Below are positions 5,501-6,182 of a stretch of DNA of 6,182 nt, one piece after another. The stretch's first letter is position 1; each line of letters opens with the position of its first letter. Origin of the DNA: an uncultured Desulfovibrio sp. (GTDB taxonomy: Bacteria; Desulfobacterota; Desulfovibrionia; Desulfovibrionales; Desulfovibrionaceae); contig CAMBWG010000142.1 of assembly GCA_945871415.1 (NCBI GenBank), positions 1-6,182 on the forward strand, in the 5' to 3' direction. The position numbers and the translations under genes are program-made. The notes beneath the pieces were generated by a model. The model was not told where the DNA came from. It did not search any database and was given only the letters and a program-made list of their open reading frames with translations.

Positions 5501-6182
5501 CCACCCTGCCTGTCACGGACAAGAACGCTCCCCCCGTGCGGGCCGTCGCCTCCGCTCCCATGCAGGGCACCATCAACGCCACCCTGAACACGGCTCCCCG
5601 AACAGGATTCCTTGTGCGCGGCTATGGTCTGGAAAGTGACTGGGGCATCCGCCTCAGCGCCTCCGGCCCCCTGACGGCACCGCTGGTTACGGGCAACATC
5701 TTTGCCCGCAGCGGCAAGCTGCAACTCCTCAACAAAGAATTTCTGCTTTCGCAGGGCCGCGTCTCCTTCAGCGGCGGCGCCATCACCAACCCGCAACTGG
5801 CTCTGACCCTGACGCGCGACGCCGGAGATATCGAAGCCGACGTCGTCATTTCCGGTTCCGCACAGCGCCCCCGCCTGACTCTCGAAAGCCGCCCGGCCCT
5901 GCCGCAGGAAGAAATCATTTCCCGCGTTCTCTTCGGGCGGGACAGCAAGGACCTCGGCCGCTGGGAAAGCCTGCGTCTGGCCGCGGCCGTGGCCGAGCTG
6001 GCGGGCTTCGGCAGCTCCGGCTCCGGCGTCATGGACTTTGCCCGCAAGGCTTCCGGCGTGGACGTGCTGCGCATCAATTCCCGCACAACGACCTCCGCCG
6101 ATGGCGATGAAAACGAAGAAACCACTCTCGAAGCCGGAAAGTTCATCGGAGAAAAGCTCTATCTCGGCGTTGAGCAGGGAAC
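2575..6182 (+). CDS. tamB: TamB, inner-membrane-anchored translocation and assembly module subunit (3' end cut by window)
   Basis: TamB/DUF490 protein, a periplasm-spanning beta-groove member of the AsmA-like bridge-type lipid-transfer group, and partner of TamA. The frame is open without interruption for 1202 codons to the window edge. The N-terminus has a proline-rich cytoplasmic tail (3-24), an arginine cluster (25-32) and one transmembrane helix (about 33-52), giving an N-in signal anchor. The family opening follows: a GMTLRIENLRGSLP segment at about 81-94, the linker LPPSPPEPE (144-152) and PEIRIDSLDV (180-189). A long run of repetitive beta-strand sequence comes next, rich in GTL and SGTL modules. 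The C-terminal DUF490 region holds LVRGYGLESDWGIRL (1013-1027), GKLQLLNKEFLLSQGRVSF (about 1047-1065), LPQEEIISRVLFGR (1109-1122) and GKFIGEKLYLGVEQG (1188-1202). E. coli TamB has 1259 residues, so about 50-60 are missing on the right. The start overlaps the tamA stop by one base; AGGA at 2560-2563, 11 bases upstream, may help, but coupling to tamA translation is likely. Confidence 0.95.
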   Translation, partial: MESQTTPNAATPGTPSPAPSRPPARRRRWLRRLGLSLLVFIFCAGAAAGAALHWLNGDTGRQWLERTVNDALKAPLEAAGMTLRIENLRGSLPCDLTLDVALGDAEGVWLSVRDAALVWGRRGTQLRIERLHVANATLFRLPVLPPSPPEPEQSAAQTLDALRDTLGLVGEQLASLSFLPEIRIDSLDVRYHMPAALAALDTAAPGTRDAWLHTRLSGTLDARFSGTTDVNGDLRLEASLAETAAPPVTSAQLTLALDAAAGVNLLRAHIRDLSGTVRSPFGTVRLALAGTAETAPPAADWLRSPLDLTLRASYQPATLACLAAVVAEHIRPADVASAFEPASLDLHIFGMADAPALRLQADVSRLRALCLPGLPNLAESRVLLESSGFAWLALLRDDAATADLRLTANARTGNAPLHLHLAAAAAQAAGGTERRLSLPLVSLSAPGATVQGQWHVHPSQPPVASTGAPSLLRDILDALPPQEGELRAAVDNWTALGAGLNSLLDLSLPCSGEPASLTLTAALPDIRHQQVQLAVQAPRLSAGPSRLEGLQLAAQLLDDSATSRLQLDGRLQQLHLPGFRLRQAALDLKGTPEMLTVTGATDGDLHSRIALRWKPGELEIQRLTASLPQLHVGLTTSPGALLRYRLPGLHGTDGGDGPSLAFSRWRMDIQPSGHLVLDGALSAQSLKAAARLQLPSLAAWRALVPALPEGALAFNATLGGTPQRPSGTFALKADNVRIPDLPLPPLSAALDGKLGTSGLDAQLALAPETLRALGGDDARLTARIPVTFSPDGLPLPAMTAPLKGTLRWNGQIAPLWKLVPLADRRLNGRLSADINVGGTLAAPNPSGSIKLSNGRFEDVALGVELRAISLQASLQHGNNRARSFLDRLGALRLTADAADGRGGNIQISGTLRPATMGIDADARINKLQPLRRRDVHVSLSGTLGVRGTLHAPAVQAALEINEGLLLLNNLPSGGVTTLPVTDKNAPPVRAVASAPMQGTINATLNTAPRTGFLVRGYGLESDWGIRLSASGPLTAPLVTGNIFARSGKLQLLNKEFLLSQGRVSFSGGAITNPQLALTLTRDAGDIEADVVISGSAQRPRLTLESRPALPQEEIISRVLFGRDSKDLGRWESLRLAAAVAELAGFGSSGSGVMDFARKASGVDVLRINSRTTTSADGDENEETTLEAGKFIGEKLYLGVEQG

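Noticed and set aside
4750..5796. 348-codon open frame on the - strand within the TamB C-terminal region
   Set aside because: It is antisense to the DUF490 part of TamB. It is low in complexity and has no family resemblance.

Overview
The window carries the two genes of a translocation and assembly module: an outer-membrane Omp85/BamA-superfamily protein (TamA) at 572-2575, and its inner-membrane-anchored partner TamB from 2575 to the right edge, where it is cut off. The stop of the first overlaps the start of the second by one base (TGATG). Both are on the + strand and form one translational unit. The system is diderm (Gram-negative) by definition. The GC-rich sequence, with codons ending mostly in G or C, and the wording of the TamA POTRA segments lean towards Desulfovibrionaceae or a relative. 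That assignment is an impression from family resemblance, not a search result.

Region by region: 1-571 has no gene I can support. Positions 1-112 are GC-rich and stay open in several frames on both strands, so they could be the edge of a neighbouring gene, but nothing decides it. Positions 120-205 are a marked AT-rich island, the natural place for promoter elements, with a possible 18-codon ORF at 179-235. Positions 230-296 hold two perfect stem-loops. Positions 297-571 are GC-rich again, with several smaller inverted repeats. The last of these (540-565) ends six bases before the tamA start, and no Shine-Dalgarno sequence is visible there. Positions 572-2575 are tamA and 2575-6182 are tamB (1202 complete codons). 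By comparison with the E. coli family member, only about 50-60 C-terminal residues lie beyond the window.

How the genes work together (established for the family): TamA sits in the outer membrane as a 16-stranded barrel with periplasmic POTRA domains. TamB is anchored in the inner membrane, spans the periplasm as a long beta-groove and docks on the TamA POTRA domains through its C-terminal DUF490 region. The pair is implicated in outer-membrane protein assembly and in phospholipid movement to the outer membrane. The most unusual points here are that this TamA begins with a lipoprotein-type signal peptide rather than an ordinary one, that it is about 90 residues longer than E. coli TamA, and that it is preceded by a structured, gene-free leader. 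I see no mobile element, CRISPR array, RNA gene or clearly novel multi-gene system.
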